Assembly (NCBI GenBank): GCA_905200945.1
Contig: CAJKMG010000010.1
Location: 1-64,000 of the forward strand
Reading direction: 5' to 3'
From: an uncultured Akkermansia sp.
GTDB lineage: Bacteria; Verrucomicrobiota; Verrucomicrobiia; Verrucomicrobiales; Akkermansiaceae
Length of the DNA stretch: 64,000 nt
Shown: positions 8,553 through 17,626 of the stretch, piece after piece
Numbering within the stretch: position 1 is the first letter of the stretch
Layout of the letters: every line of letters begins with the position of its first letter
Made by a program: the position numbers and the translations under genes
Notes under the pieces: model-generated
Databases searched by the model: none
Seen by the model: only the letters and a program-made list of their open reading frames with translations
What the model was told of the DNA's origin: nothing

Positions 8553-9156
8553 GGGAAATAAAGTTTTCCAGCAGCTTCACGCCCAGTTTCTGGCTTTTTT
8601 CCGGATGAAATTGGGTGGCGACCAGATTGCCGCGCCTGACAGCGGCCGCAAAACGCACGCCGTAGGTGCAGAAAGCGGCAATCAGGGATTCATCCTCCGG
8701 CTGAGGATAATAGGAATGCACGAAATAAAAGTACGGTTCCTTCCCCATGCCTTTCCAGATGGGATCGGCGGGATCGGTGAGAGCCACGCTGTTCCACCCC
8801 ATGTGAGGCACCTTGAGTTCCGATTCTGAAAACCGCACCACGCGCCCTTTGAGGATGCCCAGTCCGGGAACCTGCCCGCTTTCTTCCCCGCTTTCAAAAA
8901 GAACCTGATAGCCCACGCAGATGCCCAGAAAAGGCCTGTCCCGCTCTATCCATGCCCGGACCAGGGGCACCAGATTCTGGCGGCGCAGCTTTTCCGCACA
9001 GTCGCCGAAGGCGCCCACGCCGGGAAGAACCAAATGGGTTACGCCCGCCGCATCTTCCGGAGTACGCACCAGATGACCGGTCACGCCGGCGGCCTCAAAG
9101 GTGTTCAGCACACTGCGGAGATTGCCCGCGCCGTAATCAATCACGCCCAGTTTCAT
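8548..9156 (-). CDS. hisH: Imidazole glycerol phosphate synthase subunit HisH
   Basis: HisH is the glutaminase half of the HisF/HisH synthase, supplying ammonia for imidazole formation in histidine synthesis. The 202-residue protein starts MKLGVIDYGAGNLRSV and shows the class I amidotransferase triad: nucleophile Cys in FLGICVGYQ, and His-Glu in QFHPEKSQ near the C-terminus. It lies 5 bases after hisB on the same strand, so the two are cotranscribed. hisF is not in the window. Confidence 0.95.
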   Translation of the reverse strand: MKLGVIDYGAGNLRSVLNTFEAAGVTGHLVRTPEDAAGVTHLVLPGVGAFGDCAEKLRRQNLVPLVRAWIERDRPFLGICVGYQVLFESGEESGQVPGLGILKGRVVRFSESELKVPHMGWNSVALTDPADPIWKGMGKEPYFYFVHSYYPQPEDESLIAAFCTYGVRFAAAVRRGNLVATQFHPEKSQKLGVKLLENFISL

Positions 9157-9161
9157 GTATT

Positions 9162-9752
9162 TTACAGCATTCCCTTGGTTGAAGGCAGCGTCCCGGCGGC
9201 CCGGGGATCAATCGCCGCAGCCTGCCGCAACGCGTGGGCGATGCCCTTGAAGACAGATTCCGCAATGTGGTGGCCATCCCTGCCGTAAAGCACTTCCACA
9301 TGCAGGTTGCAGCGCAGGTTATTGGCCAGCGCACGGCAGAATTCCTCGCAAAGGGTCAGCGGAAAATTGGGAGCATCCGGCAAACCTCCTTCCGGAATAC
9401 GGAAAGCTACATACGGACGGTTGCTCAAATCCATCACCACGCGCGTAAGAGTTTCATCCATGGGCAGGTAGGAACAGCCGTAGCGAACAATGCCCTTTTT
9501 GTCCCCCAGCGCATTTTTAATGCATTCCCCCAAAACGATTCCCACATCCTCCACCGTGTGGTGGGCGTCTACTTCCAGGTCTCCGCGGGCCTGAAGGGTC
9601 AGGTCCATCAGGGAATGGCGGGCCAGTAAATCCAGCATATGGTCAAAAAACGCATGCCCCGTTGCGACGGCGGCGCATCCCGTGCCGTCCAGGTTCAGTT
9701 CCATGCTGATGTCCGTTTCACCCGTGACCCGTTTGCAAGAAGCGTTCCTCAT
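9162..9752 (-). CDS. hisB: Imidazoleglycerol-phosphate dehydratase
   Basis: HisB removes water from imidazole glycerol phosphate. The 196-residue protein is the single-domain dehydratase without the N-terminal phosphatase seen in E. coli. The duplicated metal-binding motifs are visible: GHAFFDHMLDLLARHS and DAHHTVEDVGIVLGE in the first half and DGHHIAESVFKG near the end, plus YLPMDETLTRVVMDLS. It is directly upstream of hisH. The start at 9752 gives MRNASCKRVTGETDI, the usual N-terminal strand. Confidence 0.95.
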   Translation of the reverse strand: MRNASCKRVTGETDISMELNLDGTGCAAVATGHAFFDHMLDLLARHSLMDLTLQARGDLEVDAHHTVEDVGIVLGECIKNALGDKKGIVRYGCSYLPMDETLTRVVMDLSNRPYVAFRIPEGGLPDAPNFPLTLCEEFCRALANNLRCNLHVEVLYGRDGHHIAESVFKGIAHALRQAAAIDPRAAGTLPSTKGML

Positions 9753-9941
9753 GCAGCACTTCTATACTGAAGACGCGGCGGAAGAAAGCAGGAAATATCG
9801 CATGGGGAAAGATTTGCCCGCTTCTCCCCGCAAAAAACATGCAGACCGCCAAAAGAACACGCCTCCGGCCCCCGCTCCGACAGAAAAATTTCAGGAATCT
9901 CTGACAACGAATTGCGCAAAGTCAACGGATGGAAAGCCTGA

Positions 9942-9983
9942 CGGACAGGATGGAATCAACCCATACTTGATCCATCCTGTCCG
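9942..9983. repeat. Long intergenic inverted repeat
   Basis: CGGACAGGATGGA (9942-9954) and TCCATCCTGTCCG (9971-9983) are perfect complements, and the pairing continues inward with TCAA/TTGA after one bulged A, leaving a 7-base loop (CCCATAC). No T-run follows on either strand. It sits in the 286-base gap between hisB and the next gene upstream of it, which otherwise holds no gene. It may be a structured RNA, an mRNA-stabilising hairpin or a REP-like element. Confidence 0.55.
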
Positions 9984-10038
9984 CAAACGCCATTTCCGCC
10001 ATGTCTCTCCGGAGCGTTTTCTCCGGAAAACGGCAGAG

Positions 10039-11265
10039 TTATTTCTTTTTGGCCCTGGCGGCCGCCTCTCTTTCCTCCTGGCGCTTCTTATCCCGGTCTT
10101 CACGGGCTTTGCGCGCCGCTTCCGCACGTTCGGCGCGTTCACGGGCGCGCTGTTCCCGCAACCCCACGCGCACCGTTTCCGTCAGTTCCTCATAGTATTC
10201 CCTGGGAACCTGGGCGGTCCGGAGCTCCGTCAGAACCTCCATAGCCTCGTCAAATTTCTTCTCGTCACACAGATTCCAGGCCTTTTCCAGCGCAGCGGAA
10301 CCGGCTCCGTTTTCCGGGTCCTGTTTTTTTAAGCGTTCCGCATCCGTAGCGGCTACCAGCTTAAGGTCTCTCATGGCTTCCAACGAGCCTGCCGTAGGTT
10401 CAAACCACCGGTCCCCGCGTTCCTTGACCTTCTTGCGCAAAGCCCGGTACACTTCCGTGAGCTGGTTTTCACGTTCCCGGATGGCAGTCTGCCTTTTCTG
10501 GAAAGCATCCATCAGCACCTGGCGCTGTTCCTTTGTCAGTTTGGGATTTCCACGGCGCTTCTCTTCCTCCTTTCTCAGGGCTTCACGTTCCTTCTCCAAG
10601 GACTTTTCCTTGGCGGCGATCATGACCTCCAGCTTACGGTTGAGCTGTCCGGCGATTCTGGCGGCATCCGGATAGGCATCCGCCAGGGCGGCGGAACCGG
10701 GATAACCGTCGCGCAAGCGGTCATACACGGCCATGGCCTGGTATGGATTGCGCACGGCAAGCGCCTTGAAACGCTTCAGCAGCTTGTTGGCCTCATGGTC
10801 GTATTTGGTGCGCACGGTCACTTCCGCCTCATCCCTGGCATCCTGGGCGGCCTGGGCTTCCTCCGTCAACTTCTTTTCCTCCAGCAAAACCACTACTCTG
10901 GCTCTTGCCTTGACGGCGGCGTCATGGGCGAGGCCCTGGGGATTTTTCTTAATGGTCTTGTCCAGATCCGCCAAGGCTTTTTCCAGATCCCCGGCGTTCA
11001 TGGTTTCCGGTTTGGCATACGTTTTACCGATTCGGGCAGCTTCCAGTTCATCCGGGGTCGCCTTCCTGATGGATTCAATCAAATCCCTCTTCACGGTTAC
11101 GGAATCCTTGATACCACCGGAAACGGGAACCAGAAGGCTGACGCTTTCCGGCGTTTCCACTTCCACCGTGCAATTTTTGTAAACGGTTCCATCCTTGAGT
11201 TTTACTTCATCTGCAGCTGCAAGCGGAACGAATGCGGTCAACACCAATATGAGGGACTTGTTCAT
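10039..11265 (-). CDS. Secreted coiled-coil protein of unknown function
   Basis: I place the start at ATG 11265 because it opens a good signal peptide, MNKSLILVLTAFVPLAAADE; an upstream in-frame start at 11313 would put charged residues before it. After cleavage, VKLKDGTVYKNCTVE resembles a small beta domain seen in secreted verrucomicrobial proteins. The middle has TPR-like helical sequence, with NPYQAMAVYDRLRDGYPGS as one unit. A long charged coiled coil (about 215-290) and a C-terminal Arg/Glu/Ala-rich, lysine-ending helix (about 370-408) follow. A periplasmic location is likely. No function can be named. Confidence 0.7.
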   Translation of the reverse strand: MNKSLILVLTAFVPLAAADEVKLKDGTVYKNCTVEVETPESVSLLVPVSGGIKDSVTVKRDLIESIRKATPDELEAARIGKTYAKPETMNAGDLEKALADLDKTIKKNPQGLAHDAAVKARARVVVLLEEKKLTEEAQAAQDARDEAEVTVRTKYDHEANKLLKRFKALAVRNPYQAMAVYDRLRDGYPGSAALADAYPDAARIAGQLNRKLEVMIAAKEKSLEKEREALRKEEEKRRGNPKLTKEQRQVLMDAFQKRQTAIRERENQLTEVYRALRKKVKERGDRWFEPTAGSLEAMRDLKLVAATDAERLKKQDPENGAGSAALEKAWNLCDEKKFDEAMEVLTELRTAQVPREYYEELTETVRVGLREQRARERAERAEAARKAREDRDKKRQEEREAAARAKKK

Positions 11266-11340
11266 AAATCTAAGGCTTTTTCCAGATTGATCAGGCAAAT
11301 ACGTATCCTGCACTTTACCAAAAGACGCCCTGTTGGCGAC

Positions 11341-11378
11341 AAAAAAAAGCCCGGAGCCGCAAAAACGGCTCCGGACCC
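11341..11378 (-). terminator. Rho-independent terminator of rplY
   Basis: CCGGAGCCG (11351-11359) pairs with CGGCTCCGG (11366-11374), and the minus strand then runs into eight T (11341-11348). It follows rplY by about 30 bases. Confidence 0.9.
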
Positions 11379-11406
11379 GGTAAAAGAAGAAACAGGTGTA
11401 TCAAAC

Positions 11407-12012
11407 TTATTTCTCGGCGACAGCTTCTTCAGCAGCCGGAGCCGCTTCCTCGCCGGAAACACGGGGAGCTTCCACAATAGCCACGATCACATCGCCAGCC
11501 AGTTCCGTGGTTACGCCGGAGGGGAGTTTGAGATCGGCAATGCGCAGGCTTTCACCCAGCTTCAAACCGGAGATGTCAGCGGTAATGGCTTCCGGCAAAT
11601 CCTTCACCTGGCAGATAATCGCCAGTTCATGAATGGTCTGGTCCAGAACGCCGCCCAGGGCCACTCCGGCGGAATCGCCTTCCAGAATGACGGGAACAAT
11701 GGAATGGATGACCGTGGTATCGGTCACAGCCTGGAAGTCCACATGCAGGCAGGCGTTGGTGATGGGGTTGTGCTGCACTTCCTTAAGGAGAACTTTTACG
11801 ATTTTGCCGTTGATATCCAGGGCCACGAGGATGTGTTCGGAAACGGCGGAAGCCAGCATGCGGGCAAATTCACGGGCGTCAACCTGGATATTGACGTTGT
11901 CAAAACCGGGACCGTAAACCACGCCGGGAACCAGGCCCTGGCTGCGGAGTTGCTTCAGATTACCGGAGCCGCAGGCTCTCGTTTCGGCCTTGAGGGAATG
12001 GGATGTAGCCAT
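11407..12012 (-). CDS. rplY: 50S ribosomal protein L25, long (Ctc) form
   Basis: L25 binds 5S rRNA. The N-terminal domain (about 1-95) has the L25 core with VPGVVYG and LLKEVQHNPITNACLHVDF; a second domain (about 96-185) is the TL5/Ctc beta domain, with the LGESLRIADLKLPSGV segment. The C-terminal tail is Ala/Glu-rich, as is common in the long form. It lies downstream of prs on the same strand, a common pairing in bacteria, at 133 bases distance. Confidence 0.94.
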   Translation of the reverse strand: MATSHSLKAETRACGSGNLKQLRSQGLVPGVVYGPGFDNVNIQVDAREFARMLASAVSEHILVALDINGKIVKVLLKEVQHNPITNACLHVDFQAVTDTTVIHSIVPVILEGDSAGVALGGVLDQTIHELAIICQVKDLPEAITADISGLKLGESLRIADLKLPSGVTTELAGDVIVAIVEAPRVSGEEAAPAAEEAVAEK

Positions 12013-12145
12013 GTTTTATAGAGGCAATATTGAGTGTTGATTGATGATGTTTCCTAATCGGGTTCAGGCAGAGGCCCCGCCGGGATTTCCGAACCCGCGT
12101 AAACCGGTACTCAGGTCAGGGCGCAGGACTCTGCACTAAAATTGT

Positions 12146-13075
12146 CTAAATGTCAAATAATGATGATACGGATTCTCCGTCATGTATGCGCTGCACGGCA
12201 TGGCCCAGCAGATCTCCCACGCTGATGCAGTCCACTTTGGGGCCATAGGCCATGGGAACGGTGTCGGAGGTAAGAACGCGTTCAATGCAGGAACCGGAAA
12301 TCCGTTCGCGGGCCATGTCCCCGAGCACGCCGTGAGAAACGCAGGCGAACACGCGCTGGGCTCCCCGTTCCTTCAGGATATTGGCGGCAGCGCACAGGGT
12401 GCCGGCTGTTTCCGTCATGTCGTCAATCAGAACGGCATCCCGCCCTTCCACGTCACCAATCACATTCATGGCTTCCACATGGGTGGCATTGACTCGGTGC
12501 TTGGCAACAATGGCCAATTCCGCACCCAGAGCGTCGGAATACGCGCGAGCCATTTTCACGCCGCCCACGTCCGGGGAGACGACAACCAGTTTTTTGAGGT
12601 CTTTAACATAATGTTCGCGCAGGTGACGGATTAAAACAGGGGCGGCGTACAGGTGATCCACCGGAATATCAAAGAATCCCTGGATCTGGGCGGCATGGAG
12701 ATCCATGGTCAGCACGCGGTCCACTCCGGCGGCCGTCAGCAGATTGGCCACCAGCTTGGCGGTAATGGGAACGCGGGGCTGGTCCTTGCGGTCCTGGCGG
12801 GCATACCCGAAGAAAGGAACAACAGCCGTAATGCGTCCGGCACTGGCGCGGCGGGCGGCGTCCACCATCACGCACAATTCCATGATATTATGGTTAGTGG
12901 GAGGGCAGGTGGGCTGAATGAGGAAAACATCCTTGCCCCGGATGTTTTCATTTATCTTTACAAAACTTTCCCCATCGGGGAAAGTATTCACCGTGACGTT
13001 CGTCAACTGAATGCCTACGCTTTGCGCAATGCGCTCCGCAAGTTCTCTGTGTGCTGTACCGCTGATAATCTTCAT
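12146..13075 (-). CDS. prs: Ribose-phosphate pyrophosphokinase
   Basis: PRPP synthetase transfers pyrophosphate from ATP to ribose 5-phosphate; PRPP feeds nucleotide and histidine synthesis. The start at 13075 gives MKIISGTAHRELAERIAQSV, the family N-terminus; upstream in-frame starts add 28-53 residues with no family similarity. Motifs include NTFPDGESFVKI, FFGYARQDRK, the PRPP-binding segment DAVLIDDMTETAGTL, and DLHAAQIQGFFDIPVDHL. Length is 309. The start is divergent from the exosortase gene with about 80 bases between them. Confidence 0.95.
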   Translation of the reverse strand: MKIISGTAHRELAERIAQSVGIQLTNVTVNTFPDGESFVKINENIRGKDVFLIQPTCPPTNHNIMELCVMVDAARRASAGRITAVVPFFGYARQDRKDQPRVPITAKLVANLLTAAGVDRVLTMDLHAAQIQGFFDIPVDHLYAAPVLIRHLREHYVKDLKKLVVVSPDVGGVKMARAYSDALGAELAIVAKHRVNATHVEAMNVIGDVEGRDAVLIDDMTETAGTLCAAANILKERGAQRVFACVSHGVLGDMARERISGSCIERVLTSDTVPMAYGPKVDCISVGDLLGHAVQRIHDGESVSSLFDI

Positions 13076-13157
13076 ACCGGAAACTGAAAAGCGGACGCAT
13101 TCTGAACACAGGTCCGCATAATCGCAATACTTAATTCTCACAATTTGATTTTTCTCC

Positions 13158-14108
13158 ATGATGGATTCCCCCGCTCCTGACGGCAAAGAGAGATTTCTGA
13201 CCGCCCCCATGATCGCCGCCCTGGCTGTGAGCACGCTGCTGCTGGCGCTGAACTATCTGGCATTCCCGGAATTCGGTTCATTCGGAAATGAAAACAGCAT
13301 CCAGTGGCTCATTTCCTCCTGGAACAAGCAAACGGATTATGAACACGGCTGGCTGGTGGTTCCCATCATCGCCTTCATGCTGTACCATGCCAGAAAGAAA
13401 ATTGCCCAATCACCCAAACGCATGGACTGGCGCGGCCTGATTCTTTTCATCCCGGCGATCATGCTTCTGATGCTTTCCTTCCGCGTGGGGCAGCCCCGCG
13501 TGGCCGTAGGCGCTCTTCCCCTGATTTTACTGGGAGGGGCCTGGTACCTGGCCGGACCGCAAACCGCCAGGCTGTGCGCCTTCCCTCTGCTCTTTTTCTG
13601 GCTGTGCATCCCCCTGCCCTCCTTCCAGCAGGCTACGGTGGGACTGCAAATCATCGCGACGGAGCTGGGGCATTGGGGAGCAACCATCTTCGGGGTGGAC
13701 ACCTATCTGCAGGGCACCAATATCCGCTCTACCGGAGGACACTGGGATGCCTTTAATATTGCAGGAGGGTGCAGCGGCATGCGCTCCCTGATGGCACTGC
13801 TCATGCTGTCCGCGGCATGGGCCTACCTGTCCGACTTGAAATTCTGGAAAAAATGCGTGCTTTTCCTCAGCGCGATTCCCCTGGCCGTCATCGGCAACGG
13901 TGTCCGCATCACCAGCATCGTGGTGATGGCGGAATACGGAAATCCCGAATTTGCGTCAAAAACCTGGCATGACTGGTCCGGCCTGCTGTTCTTTTTCCCT
14001 ATCAGCCTTTTCGGCCTGGCAGCCGTCCACTCCCTGCTGGCCGGGGAGTTAATCTGGAAGCCGTCACAGCGCAGGAAACTGGTTGTTAAAATGAACAAGT
14101 CCCATTAA
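13158..14108 (+). CDS. xrt: Exosortase
   Basis: This is a polytopic inner-membrane protein with about eight hydrophobic segments, of the exosortase/EpsH family. Such enzymes are thought to cut and sort proteins carrying a PEP-CTERM tail. The proposed catalytic residues are all present: Cys205 in AGGCSGMRSL, Arg250 in GNGVRITSI and His271 in WHDWSGLLFF. ATG 13158 or 13161 could be used. The next gene encodes the usual EpsI partner. A protein with a PEP-CTERM tail is encoded at 32288-33313. Confidence 0.93.
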   Translation: MMDSPAPDGKERFLTAPMIAALAVSTLLLALNYLAFPEFGSFGNENSIQWLISSWNKQTDYEHGWLVVPIIAFMLYHARKKIAQSPKRMDWRGLILFIPAIMLLMLSFRVGQPRVAVGALPLILLGGAWYLAGPQTARLCAFPLLFFWLCIPLPSFQQATVGLQIIATELGHWGATIFGVDTYLQGTNIRSTGGHWDAFNIAGGCSGMRSLMALLMLSAAWAYLSDLKFWKKCVLFLSAIPLAVIGNGVRITSIVVMAEYGNPEFASKTWHDWSGLLFFFPISLFGLAAVHSLLAGELIWKPSQRRKLVVKMNKSH

Positions 14109-14122
14109 GCGCTTCCGCTGCC

Positions 14123-14845
14123 ATGAATATTAAAACGCTCAAAATTCTTATCATTCCTTTTCTGCTGTCCGTCATGCTCGGCGGCACTTACCTGATGCCG
14201 CGCAGAGGGGAAGTGCAGGACTCATCCATCAGCATGGATCTCCCCACAGGCATGAATCCGTACGGCTGGCACGGCACGCGCCGGCAGGAATCCGAACAGG
14301 AACGGGCCATCCTGGCCACGGATACGGAATTTTCCAAAGCAGATTACGTGCAGGAGCTCCCCATCAGCCTGGATGCGGCGGAAACCGTCCCCGTTCTGTG
14401 CCGCGTTTCCATCGTTAAATCCGGTCATGATTTAAACAACTCCATCCACCGTCCGGAACGCTGCCTCCCGGCCCAGGGGCATTTTAACCTGACGGGGACC
14501 ACAGTGGATGTTCCCGTGGAAGGCCACGGAACCATCAGAATGACCAAGCTGAAATCCCAACAGAACATCGCTCCGGACCATCCGCAACCAGTCATTCTGG
14601 ACAACATGCATTATTACGTATTTATCGGCCATCGCCACATGACGGAAGATCACTTGATCCGCACCCTGATGGATATGAAAGACAGGGTTCTGCACGGCAT
14701 GGACCAACGCTGGTGCTATTTCCAGATTTCCACCACGTACGGGGACAAAATCAGAGTGCCGGAAGAGAAAGCCCGGGAACAGACGGAACGCCTTATCAGC
14801 CAACTTCTTTCCCAACTGGTGAAGTGGGATGAACTAAACCGGTAG
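14123..14845 (+). CDS. epsI: Exosortase-associated EpsI family protein
   Basis: EpsI (DUF3485) proteins accompany exosortases; their biochemical role is not settled. The 240-residue product has one N-terminal membrane helix (about 7-24, ending LGGTYLMP), so the rest is probably periplasmic. The family signature HRPERCLPAQGHF is present at about residues 110-122. It lies 14 bases after the exosortase stop, forming a two-gene operon. The C-terminal half is amphipathic. Confidence 0.88.
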   Translation: MNIKTLKILIIPFLLSVMLGGTYLMPRRGEVQDSSISMDLPTGMNPYGWHGTRRQESEQERAILATDTEFSKADYVQELPISLDAAETVPVLCRVSIVKSGHDLNNSIHRPERCLPAQGHFNLTGTTVDVPVEGHGTIRMTKLKSQQNIAPDHPQPVILDNMHYYVFIGHRHMTEDHLIRTLMDMKDRVLHGMDQRWCYFQISTTYGDKIRVPEEKAREQTERLISQLLSQLVKWDELNR

Positions 14846-14860
14846 CACGGCTCCGGCGGT

Positions 14861-15526
14861 TCAGTCCGGAAGATTTCTTTCCAGCCAGGAGGAAGCGGCT
14901 TGAAAAAGGCTGCATGTTTCTTCCCCCGGCGGCTCATAAAGCATGGGCGCAGGACGCCGGTGAGAATAAAGACGGCCCTCCCGGTCACGCCGGTAGCCGG
15001 AAAAAGCAAGATTGGCATCAGCCCCGGCGCAATGTCCCCAGCGTCCGCCTATTCTGGGCACCGCGTCCATGAAACCTCCTCCGTCCCGCAGGTAAGCGTT
15101 CCCCCACCATTCCACACAGGCCGGACGCACGCTCTTTTGCCGGCGCGCCACGGCGTCTATGGTCAGGAGGCAAAGAGGAGCAGCCTGAACAGACTGGCGC
15201 CTGGCTACTTCCACCGCGCAGGAGCCTCCGTAGCTGTGCCCTATCAATACGACAGGCAGTCCGGGATATCTCCGTCTCAGCTCTTCCAGCTCCACCGCTA
15301 TTTTCCCGCACCTGTCAAAAAACACCCCGCAGCCGCCTCCATCCCAGTGGTAATAAGCCGTTGCGTACGCCACACCCGGCAAAAAACCGGGAAATCCCTT
15401 CTCCACACGGCTCAGACAACCCGCAAAAATGTCCCCGAAACCGCCGATGAACACAGCCAGATACCCGGAGACGTTTTCGCGGGGAAACCGATTCAGCGTC
15501 CTTTGAAAATGCATGACGGCCCCCAT
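14861..15526 (-). CDS. Alpha/beta hydrolase fold protein
   Basis: The 221-residue protein has a nucleophile elbow GHSYGGS (about residue 95) after a PGLPVVLI strand, as in lipases and thioesterases. A likely acid residue follows in LLTIDAVARR, and His in SHRRPAPMLYEPP near the C-terminus may complete the triad. No signal peptide is seen. MHFQRT at 15514 is an alternative start. It converges on the epsI gene, with 15 bases between the two stops. Substrate is unknown. Confidence 0.7.
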   Translation of the reverse strand: MGAVMHFQRTLNRFPRENVSGYLAVFIGGFGDIFAGCLSRVEKGFPGFLPGVAYATAYYHWDGGGCGVFFDRCGKIAVELEELRRRYPGLPVVLIGHSYGGSCAVEVARRQSVQAAPLCLLTIDAVARRQKSVRPACVEWWGNAYLRDGGGFMDAVPRIGGRWGHCAGADANLAFSGYRRDREGRLYSHRRPAPMLYEPPGEETCSLFQAASSWLERNLPD

Positions 15527-15606
15527 GATGGAGAAATCACGTCAATATCCAAGCCTGTAAGACGTTCTGGCTTGATAAAACCTGAAAACTGTCCAAATGT
15601 GATGGT

Positions 15607-16191
15607 ATGCAAGTAATCATTCACCAATGGGCCTTCAACGGAAGCTTTGACCAGCTCGCTTCCCTGCCCCGCCAGGAACTCGTCAACGACTGGTTCGGCT
15701 ATGATGTGGAGCCAAGTGCGGAATTCGCCTTTGCCACGGACGGAGAATTCCTCTGGTTTCTGGCTTCCCGCAGCAAGGCAGCCACCATTCATCCGGAAGC
15801 CCGTCCCGGACAGTTCCAGCCGGAGCTATGGCGGTACGACCTGGCGGAATGGTTCATGGCCGCCGGAGACGGCACCAATTACTGGGAATTCAACCTTGCC
15901 CCCAACGGCGCATGGTGGGCCTGCGCCTTTTCCGACACCCGCCGCGCCAATGAGGACATTCCCGCTCCTCTGGCCGTGGATACCAAGTGCGTTCTGACGG
16001 ACGAGGGATGGTGCGCCATGGCCCGGATTCCGCTGAACGAACTGCGCGGCGTGGACATCCGCGACTGCAAGCTGGCAGCCACGTTCATTCTGGATACTCC
16101 GGACCAGATTTTCCTGACTACGGCGGACGACCTTTCCGGCAATCCGGATTTCCACCGCCCGGACTGCTTCTGCACCCCCATTCTCAAATAA
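15607..16191 (+). CDS. CBM9/DOMON-like beta-sandwich protein
   Basis: The 194-residue protein lacks a signal peptide and looks like a single family-9-type carbohydrate-binding fold. Typical elements are FATDGEFLWFLASR, a YWEFNLAPNGAWWACAF strand pair, and the EGWCAMARIPLNEL strand seen in CBM9-like domains. These domains are mostly found attached to secreted enzymes, so a free cytoplasmic version is unusual. It lies 3 bases upstream of a GlcD-type oxidase gene, suggesting translational coupling. The ligand is unknown. Confidence 0.65.
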   Translation: MQVIIHQWAFNGSFDQLASLPRQELVNDWFGYDVEPSAEFAFATDGEFLWFLASRSKAATIHPEARPGQFQPELWRYDLAEWFMAAGDGTNYWEFNLAPNGAWWACAFSDTRRANEDIPAPLAVDTKCVLTDEGWCAMARIPLNELRGVDIRDCKLAATFILDTPDQIFLTTADDLSGNPDFHRPDCFCTPILK

Positions 16192-16194
16192 TTC

Positions 16195-17571
16195 ATGTCT
16201 TTGAAAGAAGACATTTCCCGTATTCTGGGGCCTGGAAAAGTTTCCGGAGCCCCGGATGTGCTGGCGGCGCACGCCGGGGACAAATGGTACGCCTCCGTGC
16301 TTCCGGAAGCAGTCGTTTTCCCGGAAAGTACGGAGGACGTCTCCCTGCTGCTGCGCTACGCATCCTCCATGAACATCCCCGTCACGGCCCGCGGCGGCGG
16401 GGTGGGATACGTAGGAGGGTGCGTTCCCGTGCACGGAGGCATCAGCCTTTCCCTGGAGCGGATGAACCGTATCCTGGAAATATCCCCGGAAGACGGCGTT
16501 GCCGTGGTGGAACCCGGCGTTATCACAGCGGATCTCCAGCGGGAAGCCCGTGCTCTGGGATGGTTCTACCCCCCGGATCCGGCTTCCAGAAAGGAATGCA
16601 GCATCGGAGGAAACATCGCCACGAACGCGGGCGGCCCCAGGTGCCTGAAATACGGAGTCACCAGAGCTTACGTGCTGGGACTGACCGTGGTGCTTGCCAG
16701 CGGAGAAGTAGTGGAATGCGGCGGCCGCACCCACAAAAACAAAACGGGGTTCGATCTCGGGGATCTCTTTATCGGTTCGGAAGGAATGCTGGGCATCATT
16801 ACCCGGGCCGTTCTGAGGCTCATCCCCCACCCGGAAGCATTTGGCGCGCTCAGTGCCGGCTTTCCGCAATTCCCGCTGGCCGCCGCCGCCGTGCAGCGCA
16901 TCCTGAACAGCGGGCATCTTCCCTCCGCCCTGGAAATAACGGACAGTTTTACTCTCCGCGCCGCCCGGAACTATCTGGGGGACAACGCCCTGCCTTCCGG
17001 CTGCCGCGGCCACCTGATTGTGGAAGTGGACGGCAGGCGGCCCTCCGTCCGGGAGGAACTGGATTCCCTCTGCACCCTGCTGGAGGAATGCGGCGCAACC
17101 GGAATTCTGCGCGCGGACACGGAAGCGGAGGCGGAAGCTATCTGGCAACTACGGCGGGAATTTTCCTACAGCCTGAAAGCAACCGGAATGACCAAGCTCA
17201 ACGAAGACATCGTCATCCCCAGATCGCGCCTGGTGGCCCTGGTGGAATTCTGCGAGGCCCTGAACCGGGAAACAGGACTGGACATCGCGTGTTTCGGCCA
17301 TTCCGGGGACGGCAACATCCATACCAACATCATGGTGGACGATTATGCGAACCCAGAGAAGAAGGCCCTGGCGGACGCCTGTGTGGACAGGCTGTTCCAC
17401 TGGGTTCTGGCGCATGGAGGCGCCATTACCGGGGAACACGGCATCGGCCTGGCGAAAGCCAAATGGTTCCGGAAAGCCGTGGGGGAAGGAGCCTTCCACC
17501 TCCACGAAATGGTCAAATCCGCCCTGGACCCCAAAAATTTGCTGAATCCTGGAAAAATGGGGCTTCCGTAA
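16195..17571 (+). CDS. glcD: FAD-linked oxidase, GlcD / D-lactate dehydrogenase type
   Basis: The enzyme belongs to the VAO/PCMH flavoprotein family that oxidises 2-hydroxy acids such as glycolate or D-lactate. The FAD domain (about 35-215) has TARGGGVGYVGGCVP and SIGGNIATNAGGPRCLKYGV. The C-terminal cap (about 220-455) carries the metal-binding and active-site motifs CFGHSGDGNIHTNIM and GEHGIGLAKAKW. At 458 residues it lacks the C-terminal Fe-S domain of the longer fused dehydrogenases. No glcE or glcF is nearby. It follows the CBM9-like gene by 3 bases. Exact substrate is open. Confidence 0.88.
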   Translation: MSLKEDISRILGPGKVSGAPDVLAAHAGDKWYASVLPEAVVFPESTEDVSLLLRYASSMNIPVTARGGGVGYVGGCVPVHGGISLSLERMNRILEISPEDGVAVVEPGVITADLQREARALGWFYPPDPASRKECSIGGNIATNAGGPRCLKYGVTRAYVLGLTVVLASGEVVECGGRTHKNKTGFDLGDLFIGSEGMLGIITRAVLRLIPHPEAFGALSAGFPQFPLAAAAVQRILNSGHLPSALEITDSFTLRAARNYLGDNALPSGCRGHLIVEVDGRRPSVREELDSLCTLLEECGATGILRADTEAEAEAIWQLRREFSYSLKATGMTKLNEDIVIPRSRLVALVEFCEALNRETGLDIACFGHSGDGNIHTNIMVDDYANPEKKALADACVDRLFHWVLAHGGAITGEHGIGLAKAKWFRKAVGEGAFHLHEMVKSALDPKNLLNPGKMGLP

Positions 17572-17626
17572 CGTAAAATAAACTTCCATGACGCCTCCGG
17601 ACGGGGCATCATGAATGCCGTAATTC

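Noticed and set aside
15987..17576. 529-codon frame on the plus strand
   Set aside because: Shadow of the GlcD-type oxidase in another frame; Arg/Pro/Gly-rich with no domain.
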